Source: Planctomycetota bacterium
GTDB lineage: Bacteria > Planctomycetota > Planctomycetia > Pirellulales > PALSA-1355
NCBI GenBank assembly: GCA_003389325.1
Contig: QQVE01000030.1
Coordinates: 186,001 to 250,000, forward strand
Reading direction: 5' to 3'
DNA: 64,000 nucleotides
Of this stretch, positions 54,778 through 63,764 are shown piece after piece. Below the pieces are notes generated by a model that saw nothing but the letters and a program-made list of their open reading frames with translations, was not told the origin of the DNA and searched no databases. Each line of letters opens with the position of its first letter. The first letter of the stretch is position 1. A program made the translations under genes and the position numbers.

Positions 54778-55392
54778 TTACACGTGATTCACACGCACCG
54801 CGGCCGCGGTGTGGTCTGTTGCGCGTTGCCGATTCTTGCGCCGTGGGTCGGCCCAGAGGGTGTGCCACAACAGCAACAAGGCACCGCAAACCAGCAAGCT
54901 ATCGGCGATGTTGAACACCGGCCAGTCGATGACCCCCGGGATTCGCAAATGGATCCAATCGCGTACGGCGAACACGGGATCGCCGTCGGCATGGTGCGCG
55001 GCAGCCCGCCACTTCAGCCCCGGCAAGCCAAGCCGGTCGTAGAGGTTTCCCAGGATCCCGCCGGTGATGATTCCCAGCGCCGCGGTGAGCATCCGATCGC
55101 GAGCCGCGCCGGCGAAGAACAACCACCCGAGAATCCCCGCAACGGCGACCACGGAGAGCCCGATGAACCACGTGCCGCGTCCCTGGCCGATGCCGAACAG
55201 GGCGCTCTCGTTGAGGCTAGTCGTCAGGCTCAGTACGTTGAGTACGAGCCACCATTGGGGAGGTTTCGGCGGGATGCCCAAGCGGGCGAAGATCCATGCC
55301 TTGGTGAACAGATCAAGCAGGCAGCCGCAAGCGGCTAGAGTGCCGAACAGTAGATAGCGACGTGCCGCAACTGCCATCATGGCAGCGCTCAT
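54778..55392 (-). CDS. lspA: lipoprotein signal peptidase LspA
   Basis: 204 residues with four membrane segments. The catalytic aspartates are in GGILGNLYDRLG and WPVFNIADSLLVCG. LspA cleaves lipoprotein signal peptides in the inner membrane; at least two lipoproteins are encoded in this window. The ATG at 55392 is preferred; a TTG at 55446 inside the upstream gene would add 18 polar residues. It follows the DksA/TraR gene by 40 bases on the same strand, an arrangement common in bacteria. Confidence 0.93.
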   Translation of the reverse strand: MSAAMMAVAARRYLLFGTLAACGCLLDLFTKAWIFARLGIPPKPPQWWLVLNVLSLTTSLNESALFGIGQGRGTWFIGLSVVAVAGILGWLFFAGAARDRMLTAALGIITGGILGNLYDRLGLPGLKWRAAAHHADGDPVFAVRDWIHLRIPGVIDWPVFNIADSLLVCGALLLLWHTLWADPRRKNRQRATDHTAAAVRVNHV

Positions 55393-55432
55393 CGTGGAGG
55401 GGCTTTTCCCGCGCTGGAGGTGTGGGCCCGGC

Positions 55433-55804
55433 TCAGCTTCCTTCAAGCTGCTGGGCGCACTTGATGCACACCGGCGTGTAGGGAATGGCGTTCAGCCGGG
55501 CCTTGGGAATGTTGCCGCCGCATTCTTCGCAAATGCCGTAAGTGCCGTCTTCGACTTTCTCGATGGCGGCCTCAATCGACTCGAGGGTTCCCTCTTCCGA
55601 TTGCATGAGGCTCAACGTGAACTCTTGTTCGTAGTTGTCGCTGCCGATATCGGCCATGTGGATCGGCATGCTCGAAAGGTCGCCGTTGGCCTCCGAACGC
55701 GTCTTCCGCAGCGCCGCGTCAGCCATCGCGTTGACGTCTCCGCGCAGCCGGGCACGCAACAGCAACAGCCGCTCTTTGAACTGCTTCGCCTCAGCCTTCT
55801 TCAT
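55433..55804 (-). CDS. DksA/TraR-family C4 zinc-finger protein
   Basis: 123 residues. Helical hairpin plus zinc finger CEECGGNIPKARLNAIPYTPVCIKC. The HMADIGSDNYEQEFTL region is typical of the YteA/DksA-like group found upstream of lspA. The ATG at 55804 is chosen because GGAG lies about eight bases before it; the TTG at 55819 overlaps that site. It differs clearly from the 37458-37901 protein, which has a different hairpin and an acidic tail. Confidence 0.9.
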   Translation of the reverse strand: MKKAEAKQFKERLLLLRARLRGDVNAMADAALRKTRSEANGDLSSMPIHMADIGSDNYEQEFTLSLMQSEEGTLESIEAAIEKVEDGTYGICEECGGNIPKARLNAIPYTPVCIKCAQQLEGS

Positions 55805-55986
55805 GTTTGACGTCTCCAACAGCCATCACTCAGCCAGCCCCCTCCCGGGAGTCCCTAGACCAGTTATTCTAAGTCCGGCCCTCAGAACTGTCAAATCGCG
55901 CACCACCGGTGCAGGGGTTCCTTTGGAGACCGCAGCCGGCCGCAATAGCACGTCGTAGCCGGACGATCACCGGCGGCCAAGCCAAC

Positions 55987-56016
55987 TGGACAGCGCACCG
56001 AAAGCTGGCTTAGACT
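55987..56016 (+). promoter_or_regulatory. candidate thrC promoter
   Basis: TGGACA (55987-55992) and TAGACT (56011-56016), spacer 18. A start near 56023 would place the GTG at 56083 about 60 bases downstream and would make the earlier in-frame TTG at 56023 unusable. Confidence 0.4.
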
Positions 56017-56082
56017 GGAACGTTGTACATGCTTGCTGCCGGCAGATGCGGCATCGTTAGGGAGTTCCGAGCCATTAGCGTC

Positions 56083-57483
56083 GTGACCTTGACCGACGTC
56101 GCATTCCAGCGCTGCATCGTGCCCGCGTGCGGGGCCACGTACGGCGTCGACGAGGTGCGCGTGGCGTGCGACGTTTGTGGCAGCTTATTGGACGTCGTCT
56201 ACGACTGGGAGCGACTCAAGCCGCCCGACAAGCTCTCGTTCTTCGAGACCAAGTGGTCGCGCCGCTACGAGCCGCTGTCGCTCAGCGGCGTATGGCGGTT
56301 CTACGAACTGCTCCCCTTTGCGCCGCGGGATCGAGTGGTCACCATCGGCGAAGGGCAGACGCTGCTGCAATCGTCGCCGGGGGTTGCCAAGTATGTGGGA
56401 GTCGACGGCGGCGAATTGCTGCTGCAATACGAAGGGCTCAATCCTTCGGGCAGCTTCAAAGACAACGGCATGTCGGCCGCATTCACGCATGCCCACACGA
56501 TCAACGCCAAGCGGGCCGCGTGTGCCTCGACTGGCAACACCAGCGCCTCGCTGGCGCTCTACTGCTCGGTCACCAAGCTGATGCGGGCAGTGATCTTCAT
56601 CGGCTCGGGCAAGATCTCCTACGGCAAACTCTCTCAGGCGCTCGATTTCGGGGCCTTGACGATGCAGATTGCCGGCGACTTCGACGACGCCATGGCCCGG
56701 GTCAAGGAGGTCTCCAGCCAACTGGGCATCTACCTGGTCAATAGCGTCAACCCCTTTCGTCTCGAGGGCCAGAAGACGATCATGTTCCGGGTACTCGAAG
56801 CCTTGCGGTGGGAAGTGCCCGACTGGATCGTCGTGCCCGGCGGCAACCTGGGTAACTCGAGCGCGTTTGGAAAAGCCTTCGCCGAGCTGAAGGAGATCGG
56901 CCTGATCGACCGCGTGCCGCGGCTCGCCGTGATCAATGCTAAAGGGGCCGACACACTGTACGAGTTGTACGAAAACCGAGGTCTGCGTTGGAATGGCGGC
57001 CAGATCGACGGGGCGATTCGCGACGACTACTATGCCGAGCTGGACGCAGCCGAGAAACGAGCCTCGACGATCGCCAGCGCCATCGAGATCAACCGCCCCG
57101 TGAACCTCGAGAAGTGCCTTCGTGCCCTGGATACCTGCGACGGCGTCGTGCGCGAAGTGACCGATCAGCAGATTCTCGACGCGAAAGCCCAGGTTGGCGC
57201 CGGCGGGCTGGGTTGCGAACCGGCCAGTGCCGCCAGCGTGGCCGGGGCCAAGTTGCTCGTATCGCAGGGAGTCATCGCACCTTCGGACCGTGTGGTGTGC
57301 GTGCTGACCGGTCATCAACTGAAGGACCCGACAGCCACGGTGGCCTACCATACGACCGACCAGGACCAATTCAATCGCGTGCTCGGCAGCCGCGGGGTGA
57401 AACGTGCCGCGTTTGCCAACCGCGCCGTGGCCGTGCCTAACCAGCTCGACGAGATCGTCAAGGCGATTCAGCTCTATAGCTGA
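56083..57483 (+). CDS. thrC: threonine synthase ThrC
   Basis: 466 residues. PLP enzyme that makes threonine from phosphohomoserine. An N-terminal zinc-ribbon-like part ([11 protein letters not shown] ... CDVCGSLL) precedes the core. The cofactor lysine is in [24 protein letters not shown] is the phosphate loop and [15 protein letters not shown] the cofactor contact. This is the longer class of ThrC. The GTG at 56083 is chosen because family members begin a few residues before the zinc ribbon; the frame is open back to 56023. dapB follows 71 bases later, giving a small aspartate-family pair. Confidence 0.9.
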   Translation: MTLTDVAFQRCIVPACGATYGVDEVRVACDVCGSLLDVVYDWERLKPPDKLSFFETKWSRRYEPLSLSGVWRFYELLPFAPRDRVVTIGEGQTLLQSSPGVAKYVGVDGGELLLQYEGLNPSGSFKDNGMSAAFTHAHTINAKRAACASTGNTSASLALYCSVTKLMRAVIFIGSGKISYGKLSQALDFGALTMQIAGDFDDAMARVKEVSSQLGIYLVNSVNPFRLEGQKTIMFRVLEALRWEVPDWIVVPGGNLGNSSAFGKAFAELKEIGLIDRVPRLAVINAKGADTLYELYENRGLRWNGGQIDGAIRDDYYAELDAAEKRASTIASAIEINRPVNLEKCLRALDTCDGVVREVTDQQILDAKAQVGAGGLGCEPASAASVAGAKLLVSQGVIAPSDRVVCVLTGHQLKDPTATVAYHTTDQDQFNRVLGSRGVKRAAFANRAVAVPNQLDEIVKAIQLYS

Positions 57484-57554
57484 CGTTTCATTCAATCATC
57501 GCCGCCGCCTTCGCCGATAGCACACCACGGCGGCAGGAACCGCAGAGATAACGC

Positions 57555-58349
57555 ATGGCACTTCGAGTTGGGATCAATGGCGCCGCAGGCCGCATGGGGC
57601 AGCGGCTGGTGGCGTTGGCCAGCGCCGACAACGAGCTGTCGCTGGTCGCCGCAATCGAGCACGACGGACACGCCCGTTTGGGCTCCGACGCGGGCCTTGT
57701 CGCGGGCGCCGGCGAATTGGGTGTGCCGCTAGGGACGAGCTTGCCCGCGGGCATCGACGTTGTCGTCGACTTTTCGGTTCCTGAGGCGACCGAGGCAATT
57801 TTGGGAGCGTGCCTGGCCAGCAAGGTGCCATTGGTCGTGGCCACCACGGGGCTCGGCGAGAAACTGGAGAGCGAAATTCGGCGCGCGGCCGAGCAGATTC
57901 CAGTGCTCTGGGCTCCGAGCATGAGCCTGGCCGTGAATCTTGCCATGAAGCTCTCGGATACCGCCGCTCGGGCCCTCGCCGATCATCCCACGGGGGCCGA
58001 CGTCGAGATCATCGAGCGGCACCACCGTTTCAAGGAGGACGCTCCCAGCGGCACTGCCCTGAAGTTCGGGCAGATCATCGCCGACGCGATGGGCCAGACC
58101 GAGGTCCGCCACGGCCGCTCGGGTCGGCCCGGCAAGCGGCCGCACGGCGAAATTGGCTACCATGCGGTGCGCACGGGCGACAATCCGGGTGAGCACACGA
58201 TCATCTTCGCGCTGCTGGGAGAAACACTGGAGATTTTGGTCCGCGCGACCAGCCGCGACTGTTATGCTCATGGGGCGTTGGCAGCGGCCAAGTTTCTGGC
58301 CGGCAAGCCGCCGGGATTGTACGGCATGAACGACGTGCTGGGGCTGTAG
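57555..58349 (+). CDS. dapB: 4-hydroxy-tetrahydrodipicolinate reductase DapB
   Basis: 264 residues. The NADPH loop is GINGAAGRMGQRL, VVATTGLGE is conserved, the catalytic motif is ERHHRFKEDAPSGTAL, and VRTGDNPGEHTIIF closes the domain. It makes the lysine/diaminopimelate precursor. Length normal. It lies after thrC on the same strand and 15 bases before a small unknown gene. Confidence 0.97.
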   Translation: MALRVGINGAAGRMGQRLVALASADNELSLVAAIEHDGHARLGSDAGLVAGAGELGVPLGTSLPAGIDVVVDFSVPEATEAILGACLASKVPLVVATTGLGEKLESEIRRAAEQIPVLWAPSMSLAVNLAMKLSDTAARALADHPTGADVEIIERHHRFKEDAPSGTALKFGQIIADAMGQTEVRHGRSGRPGKRPHGEIGYHAVRTGDNPGEHTIIFALLGETLEILVRATSRDCYAHGALAAAKFLAGKPPGLYGMNDVLGL

Positions 58350-58364
58350 CCCCGCGGGGGTGTC

Positions 58365-58742
58365 ATGGCCAAGTGCGAGGAAGGCTATCTCTGCGACGTG
58401 TGCGGCGGCGACGTGGAAGAGATCACCGAGAGTGATCTCTATCTGCGATTCGTGATTGGGATGGTCGATCCCGAGACGCTGCACACGACGGCCGAACGCC
58501 ACATCCGCTGTAACCCGGTGCTCGCACAGTTCATCGTCGACGCGGACTTCGAGCCAGTATCGGTCGAGGGCGACTTCGACAAGCAGCGGCTGGACGCGAA
58601 CTACGTCCGTGAGCGCGAGGCAATCGTTTCGCGCGGCTACCGACGGTTGCGCGAGGTGGCACATCTCGACTTGCCGATCGTGGACTACCCGCTGCCGGAG
58701 GTGCGCGCAGCAATGGAGCGCGGCGCCGGACAGAGACGTTAG
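58365..58742 (+). CDS. conserved small protein with N-terminal CxxC
   Basis: 125 residues, soluble. The N-terminus contains CEEGYLCDVCGGDVEEITESDLYLRFVIG, with three Cys (positions 4, 10 and 13) that could bind metal together with a later Cys or His (HIRC). The rest is charged and helical and contains DANYVREREAIVSRGYRRL. I recognise no family. It begins 15 bases after dapB and probably shares its transcript. Confidence 0.72.
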   Translation: MAKCEEGYLCDVCGGDVEEITESDLYLRFVIGMVDPETLHTTAERHIRCNPVLAQFIVDADFEPVSVEGDFDKQRLDANYVREREAIVSRGYRRLREVAHLDLPIVDYPLPEVRAAMERGAGQRR

Positions 58743-58820
58743 CTTCGGGCCCGTTATGGCAAAGAGTATGCGGCGAGCGTTGTGGGGACACTTCGATCCT
58801 TCTATTTGAGGAGCAGAATG

Positions 58821-59288
58821 ATGTATGCCCGACTTGCTACTTTGATTGCTTTGGGGACCGCCGTCTTGTTCGTAGGAACGTCCTCCGTGCTGTTGGCCGG
58901 TGAGGAGGAGAACGCCGACGAGGCACGGCTTCGGCAACTGTTACAGGAACGCGTGCGGGTTGCCGAGAAGGCAGTCGAGTCGATGTCCAGCGCGTACGAA
59001 AGTGGTACGGTTACGCTCGATGTATTGTTTGAGGCAACGAATAAACTGTTTCGAGCCCGGATGGAAGCAGCCACGACGGACGCGGAGCGATTCGATGCAT
59101 TGCACGAGCGCTTTTCGGCAATGCGCAGGATCGAGGAGAAAGTCCATGCTCTGTGGAAGTCGGGGTCCCGCGGTGGGGAAGCGAATGCCTATTACGCCGC
59201 ACAACGGGAACGACTGACTGCGGAGATCGCGCTGCGTCGGGCGGAACTGAAGCTTGCTCAACAAAAGCAAGAACAAGAGCAAGAGTAG
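58821..59288 (+). CDS. small exported helical protein
   Basis: 155 residues. Signal peptide MYARLATLIALGTAVLFVGTSSVLLAG, then a charged coiled-coil-like region (RLRQLLQERVRVAEKAVESM and, at the end, LRRAELKLAQQKQEQEQE). GAGGAG lies seven bases before the ATG at 58821, which decides against the ATG three bases earlier. The pattern resembles isolated helices of planctomycete TolC-like proteins. Its bases look less GC-rich than neighbours. Function unknown. Confidence 0.7.
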   Translation: MYARLATLIALGTAVLFVGTSSVLLAGEEENADEARLRQLLQERVRVAEKAVESMSSAYESGTVTLDVLFEATNKLFRARMEAATTDAERFDALHERFSAMRRIEEKVHALWKSGSRGGEANAYYAAQRERLTAEIALRRAELKLAQQKQEQEQE

Positions 59289-59317
59289 GCAGGCTGAGCC
59301 GTCGGGCGGCGGGAAGC

Positions 59318-60346
59318 TCAACGCACCGTCGAGGCAGCGGCGAGCGCTCCGTGGACGACGACCTGCTCGCCAAGCTGGGCGGGCACGATTTCGTAGGTGC
59401 CGGCCAGCGGCGGGAACACGTAGCGCTCGACTTGCGTGCGGAGCGGCGCAAGAAACAGGCTCTCGTCGGCCAGCGAAACACCGCCGCCCACGACAACTAC
59501 CTCGGCGGACACCAGCGTCAGCGCTTGAGCGATGGCCCAGCCTAACACCTGGCAAGCATGCGCGAGCACTCCGCGGGCGATCTCGTTGCCGTCTGCGGCC
59601 GCCTGGGCGACCATACGGGCGCTGAGGTTTTCGAGATTGCCGTCGCAGCGCTCGCGCAAATCGGCGGCGTACTCCGCTTCGGCCCCTTCGTTCTCGACCA
59701 GCCGCCGGCGCACTTGCTCGGGGCCGCCGTCGCGCGGGCCATTCGCCAGCGAGAGGAAGGAGTGCGAAATCGGGTCGCCCAGCCGCGATTGGGCCGCGGC
59801 GGCGATTCCCCACCCGCTGGCCAGCGACTCGACGGTTTGATCCGGCCGATCGGCCAGTAGTCCGGGCCGCAAGTGTCCGATCTCGGCGGCGCCGCGCCCG
59901 CTGCCGCGATAGATCTCACGATCGAGGACCAGCCCACCGCCGATGCCACTGCCAACTGTAACGTACAAAACGGCTCGGTGGCCGCGGCCGGCCCCAAAGC
60001 GAGCCTCGGCCAGGGCCGCGGCATCGCAGTCGTTTTCGACGGCCGCGGGCAGCGCGAACACCTGGCGGCACCAATCGGCCAGGGCAAATTGCTCCCACCC
60101 GGCCACGTGATGACTCTTGATGGCGACGCCGGCGGCTGGATCGACCGGGCCGCCGAAACCCAAGCCGACGGCCGAGGGGGCGTGCCTGGCCACCAACTCC
60201 CCGCCGACCTTTTCGAGTTGCTGGAGAATGCCTTGAGCGCCCCGCTTGGGCTGCACTTCGAGGCGCTCGATTGCCACAAGCGTCCCGTCCCCAGCACCAA
60301 TCCCGAGCTGCAGTTTCGTGCCGCCGATTTCGATGCCGAGAAACAT
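59318..60346 (-). CDS. ROK-family sugar kinase-like protein lacking the zinc motif
   Basis: 342 residues. LGIEIGGTKLQLG binds ATP phosphate, ENDCDAAALAEARFGAG carries the catalytic Asp, and VTVGSGIGGGLVL is conserved. The EIGHL histidine is present, but the CxCGxxGCxE zinc loop that normally follows is replaced by a short Cys-free stretch (ADRPDQTVESLASG). Some bacterial ROK proteins lack this loop. No helix-turn-helix is present, so it is a kinase rather than a repressor. Last gene of the MFS-SIS-ROK run; heptamer array right before its ATG. Confidence 0.88.
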   Translation of the reverse strand: MFLGIEIGGTKLQLGIGAGDGTLVAIERLEVQPKRGAQGILQQLEKVGGELVARHAPSAVGLGFGGPVDPAAGVAIKSHHVAGWEQFALADWCRQVFALPAAVENDCDAAALAEARFGAGRGHRAVLYVTVGSGIGGGLVLDREIYRGSGRGAAEIGHLRPGLLADRPDQTVESLASGWGIAAAAQSRLGDPISHSFLSLANGPRDGGPEQVRRRLVENEGAEAEYAADLRERCDGNLENLSARMVAQAAADGNEIARGVLAHACQVLGWAIAQALTLVSAEVVVVGGGVSLADESLFLAPLRTQVERYVFPPLAGTYEIVPAQLGEQVVVHGALAAASTVR

Positions 60347-60352
60347 TGTCGA

Positions 60353-60446
60353 CTAGGGGTTAGGGATTAAGGGGGATTAAGGGCTACCGGCAAGAAACGA
60401 CAGAAGAGTCCCATTCTGCATCGGACCCTCAATCCCCAGTCCCTAG
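60353..60446. repeat. inverted heptamer arrays in the SIS-ROK gap (gap 3)
   Basis: Left arm 60353-60383 is built of GGGGTTA, GGGATTA and GGGGGATTA units. Right arm 60426-60446 reads CCCTCAA, TCCCCAG, TCCCTAG. The two are inverted to each other. On the minus-strand mRNA the right arm starts inside the SIS stop codon, and the left arm ends six bases before the ROK ATG. Confidence 0.8.
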
Positions 60447-61060
60447 CGCCTCGCCTCTCCGTGTCGTCCTTCACGGTTGATGCGGGCGAAGACATCGTTG
60501 AGTACCCAATGAAAGAGGCACAGGTGAATGCTTTCGACCATGCCCATGTCGTCCAGGGGAACGTGCATGCCGTCGTGCGCGATGCGGCGTAGCTGACCAC
60601 CGTCGAAGCCGGTGAGAGCGAACGTCTTCAGTCCGTGTCGATTGGCCCAGTCGACGGCCTGCAACACGTTCGGGCTGTTTCCCGATCCGCTGATGGCGAT
60701 GGCGAGGTCGCCCTTGCTACCGTAGTTCATCAACTGCTGCACGAAGATGTGGTCGTATCCGACGTCGTTGCCCAGGGCCAGGATCCAGCCCAGATTGTCC
60801 GTGAGGCTGAGGATCTTGAGCCGCTTCTTGCTCTCGTCGTGCAGCTCTTCGTGCCGTAGCGAGCTCTTGCCCAGGTCCTCGCAGATGTGCGTGGCCGTGG
60901 TGCCCGAGCCGCCGTTGCCAAATACGAAAATGAAGCGTTCGTTTTCCCAGGCTTCAAACACCAGGTCGGCCCAACGGCGGATTTCCTGATGATCAACGCG
61001 CGACAGTTCCGTTTGAAGCCGCTCGACGTAGGGTTGGATGTCTAACTTGGTGCCGAGCAT
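60443..61060 (-). CDS. SIS-domain phosphosugar isomerase (GmhA-like)
   Basis: 205 residues. The SIS fold shows FVFGNGGSGTTATHICEDLGKSS and AIAISGSGNSPNVLQA, the two phosphosugar-binding Ser/Thr loops, and a C-terminal ESIHLCLFHWVLN helix. This is closest to sedoheptulose-7-phosphate isomerase GmhA. The usual metal-binding or catalytic Glu/His are represented by the EDL and ESIH motifs. The ATG at 61060 is chosen; the longer frame is repeat-rich. No other heptose genes are nearby, so the substrate is open. Confidence 0.88.
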   Translation of the reverse strand: MLGTKLDIQPYVERLQTELSRVDHQEIRRWADLVFEAWENERFIFVFGNGGSGTTATHICEDLGKSSLRHEELHDESKKRLKILSLTDNLGWILALGNDVGYDHIFVQQLMNYGSKGDLAIAISGSGNSPNVLQAVDWANRHGLKTFALTGFDGGQLRRIAHDGMHVPLDDMGMVESIHLCLFHWVLNDVFARINREGRHGEARR

Positions 61061-61062
61061 TT

Positions 61063-61198
61063 GTGGTGGTTCTTGGGCAGTGGTTAGTGAAGAACGACGA
61101 ACGCGGTTTGGCACTGGTACGAATGAGTATGATGGCTCGTAGACGTCAGTGTATTCTAGCCGTCACCAACCACCAACCAGCGCCCACCAACTACTATC
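61063..61198. repeat. inverted heptamer arrays in the MFS-SIS gap (gap 4)
   Basis: Left arm 61063-61090 reads as GGTTCTT, GGGCAGT, GGTTAGT units. Right arm 61164-61198 is CACCAAC, CACCAAC, CAGCGCC, CACCAAC, TACTATC. They are imperfectly inverted and about 75 bases apart. The right arm reaches into the last codon and stop of the MFS gene; the left arm is next to the SIS ATG. Confidence 0.8.
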
Positions 61199-62507
61199 CA
61201 CTCCTTCCTGCTTTCCCCGCCTGCTGTTGGCCCTTAGCGATATTCAGCGGTGCGATAATGGCCCAGCCGACGGCGAAGAAGACCAACAGGCTCAGGATGG
61301 CCCATTGAGCACTCTCGGTGCGCTTGAGGATTTCGGTGAACATGATCGGGCCGAGCATGCTGAAGGCCTTGCCCGAGAGGTTGAAGAAGCCGAAGAACTC
61401 GCCGGTCTTGGCTTCAGGGGTCATGAGCCCCATGATCGTGCGGCTAATCGACTGCGTGCCGCCCATCACGAGAGCCGTGACGGCGGCCATTGCCCAAAAC
61501 TGGTTAACGGTCTCGATCACAAAGCCGCTGAGCAGTACGAGAACCCATACGCCGAGGCAGATGTGCAGGGCGTTCTTCTGCCCGATCTTCGTGGCCGCCC
61601 AGCCCAGAAAGACGGCCCCGGGCAGGGCCACGAACTGGATCATCAGGAACAGCGGGACGAGCTGTGCCTCGTCCATGTCGAACTTGGTTTGAGCGTAGAC
61701 CGAGGCCTGCGAGATGACGGTCATTACCCCGTCGTTGTAGATCAAGAAGCCGACCAAGAAGACGGCCAGCATCCGATATCGGCCGATATCCAGCAGTGTG
61801 CGTTTAACATCCTGCAGACCGGCTGCGGCGGTTCTCAACAGCGACTTGCTCGAGTCGCGCGGCTGAGCTCGGTCGCGGACGATAAGCAGCATCGGCAGGC
61901 TAAACACGGCCCACCAAAGACCCATGACTAGCAGACACAAGCGAGGCAGGAATCCGTTCTCAGTGGGTAGCCCCAGCCTTTCGCCGAACTGCAGCACAAC
62001 GATGGCTACGACCAGCATCAGCCCGCCGCCGACGTAGCCGGTGCCAAAGCCCCACCCAGAGACCTGGCTCATCCGTTCATCGTCGGAGATCTCGGGCAGG
62101 AAGGCGTTGTAGAAGCTCTGCACGAGCTCGTAATTGAGGTTGGCGATCAAGAACATGGCCACGAACCACCACGGGCGGTCCGGCGTGCCGAAGAACATTA
62201 GCGCCGAGGCTCCCGCGCCGAGCATCGTAGTCACGGCCAGCCAGGTTCGCTTGTTGGCATGGACATCGGCGATCGCGCCCAAGATCGGCGAGAGGATTGC
62301 GCAACAAAGCGTCGTGACGCCGATGCCCCATCCCCAAACGGTGAGCCCGGCGTCGCCTTCGAGCACGGCGCGCTGCAAGTAGCCCACCAGGACGGTGATG
62401 TAGATGGTCGAATAAGCGCTGTTGGCCCAATCGTACATGCACCAGGCCACGATCTCGCGGCGCTGGTTCTTAGGCGCCGGCGTGGGCGTGCTTTCGGACG
62501 TGGCCAT
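61194..62507 (-). CDS. MFS transporter, UMF1/Atg22-like
   Basis: 437 residues with about 12 membrane segments. CMYDWANSAYSTIYITVLVGYL at the N-terminus is the mark of the UMF1/Atg22-like subgroup of the major facilitator superfamily. ADVHANKR fits the cytoplasmic loop between helices 2 and 3, and GGTQSISRTIMGLMTPEAKTGEFFGF is conserved later. The ATG at 62507 is used; a TTG four codons earlier is less likely. It is first in a minus-strand run with a SIS isomerase and ROK kinase, so a sugar or sugar derivative may be moved. Confidence 0.9.
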   Translation of the reverse strand: MATSESTPTPAPKNQRREIVAWCMYDWANSAYSTIYITVLVGYLQRAVLEGDAGLTVWGWGIGVTTLCCAILSPILGAIADVHANKRTWLAVTTMLGAGASALMFFGTPDRPWWFVAMFLIANLNYELVQSFYNAFLPEISDDERMSQVSGWGFGTGYVGGGLMLVVAIVVLQFGERLGLPTENGFLPRLCLLVMGLWWAVFSLPMLLIVRDRAQPRDSSKSLLRTAAAGLQDVKRTLLDIGRYRMLAVFLVGFLIYNDGVMTVISQASVYAQTKFDMDEAQLVPLFLMIQFVALPGAVFLGWAATKIGQKNALHICLGVWVLVLLSGFVIETVNQFWAMAAVTALVMGGTQSISRTIMGLMTPEAKTGEFFGFFNLSGKAFSMLGPIMFTEILKRTESAQWAILSLLVFFAVGWAIIAPLNIAKGQQQAGKAGRSG

Positions 62508-62600
62508 GGGAGTCAGCAATCAGGGGCTGGGGAGGTTGGGTTCGCACCTTATACCACAGGCGCCGGCCTGTCGCCATGCATCACCCCAGTAAGTCGCAGC

Positions 62601-62629
62601 GCAAAGAAAATGCCTCCCACTTGGGAGGC
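62601..62629 (-). terminator. intrinsic terminator after the sigma factor gene
   Basis: A perfect stem GCCTCCCA/TGGGAGGC (62612-62629) with a 2-base apex is followed on the minus strand by ATTTTCTTT. It starts 34 bases after the sigma factor stop. This is the clearest intrinsic terminator in the window. Confidence 0.85.
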
Positions 62630-62662
62630 ACGCAGGTACGTCGGGCCGGTTGAGTTCGATAC

Positions 62663-63448
62663 TCAGGTACCAAACTCCGGACGGCGGCGTTGGAGCTGGT
62701 TCTGCAGGCGCTGCACGATGGAGCTGTGCATCTGGCTGACGCGGCTCTCGGAGAGATCGAGCGTGGCGCCGATCTCTTTCATGGTCAACTCTTCGTAGTA
62801 GTAGAGAATGATGATCAGCCGCTCGTTGCGGTTGAGCCCCTTGGTCACCAGACGCATCAGGTCGTTCTTCTGAATGCGGCGCGTGGGGTCTTCGCCCTTC
62901 TTGTCCTCGAGGATGTCGATCTCGCGGACGTCCTTGTAGCTATCCGTTTCGTACCACTTCTTGTTGAGACTGATCAAGTTGACCGCGTTGGCCTCCATGA
63001 CCATCTTTTCCAACTCCGGCACCGAAATGCCCATGTGCTCGGCCAGTTCGACCTCGCTGGGGGCGCGGCCGAGTTTGGCCTCGAGTGTCTTGACGCCTTC
63101 GTTGAGCTTGCTGGCCTTCGATCGCACCAAGCGCGGCACCCAGTCCATGGTGCGCAACTCGTCGAGCATCGCTCCGCGAATTCGCGGCACGCAATAGGTT
63201 TCGAACTTAACGCCGCGCGAAAGATCGAAGGCATCGATGGCGTCCATCAGGCCGAACACGCCGGCCGAGATCAGGTCGTCCAACTCGACGCCCTCAGGCA
63301 GCCGCGACCAGATCCGCTCGCCGTTGTACTTGACCAGCGGCAGATACATTTCGACCAGGCGGTTGCGTAGCTCCTGATTGCTCGTGTCGAGCTTGAACTG
63401 CTGCCAGATCTGCGCCACGTCTTCCGGCGCCATGGTGGTCATCGCCAT
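62663..63448 (-). CDS. fliA: RNA polymerase sigma factor, FliA/sigma-28 type
   Basis: 261 residues. Region 2 holds LVKYNGERIWSRLP, DDLISAGVFGLMDAIDAFDLSRGVKFETYCVPRIRGAMLDELR. Region 3 follows with WVPRLVRSKASKL, and region 4 has ELTMKEIGATLDLSESRVSQMHSSIVQRL. This pattern is the flagellar sigma-28 group. The ATG at 63448 has GGAGG six bases upstream; the longer frame is out. The FlhG-like fragment upstream on the same strand supports a flagellar role. Ends at a clear terminator. Confidence 0.93.
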   Translation of the reverse strand: MAMTTMAPEDVAQIWQQFKLDTSNQELRNRLVEMYLPLVKYNGERIWSRLPEGVELDDLISAGVFGLMDAIDAFDLSRGVKFETYCVPRIRGAMLDELRTMDWVPRLVRSKASKLNEGVKTLEAKLGRAPSEVELAEHMGISVPELEKMVMEANAVNLISLNKKWYETDSYKDVREIDILEDKKGEDPTRRIQKNDLMRLVTKGLNRNERLIIILYYYEELTMKEIGATLDLSESRVSQMHSSIVQRLQNQLQRRRPEFGT

Positions 63449-63764
63449 TTCAATCCTCCGTGATTGTCGCTGCTGGCGTTGATTGGTTCCGAGAATCCTT
63501 TTCCGGAAACGGCACCGGGTGCGACCGCCCATTCTGGCAGCCGGCGCCGCGCGTCTGCGCTATGGCCGGGACATCGCCCGCCGCCTTGACGAGGCGGTTG
63601 CGCATGCTTGCCCGCGAGCCGCGTCGGGTGCGACAGCATGTCCTGGCGGGCGGCTAGGCAACGAAGTCCTCGCTCGATGCGGCGTTAAAGTCGACGGATC
63701 CGGCATAGATTGCCGCGGGCGCGGCTGAAAAAGGTTGTCCATAGTTATCGGCTCAAGGGCCGCT
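63449..63764. other. 316-base stretch between FlhG-like and sigma genes
   Basis: No gene is convincing here. A minus-strand frame through it has low-complexity Arg/Pro composition. A short CCGCG-CC-CGCGG hairpin occurs near 63710-63725, just past the FlhG-like stop, with a weak T-run after it on the minus strand. I see no good sigma-70 or sigma-28 promoter. Confidence 0.4.
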
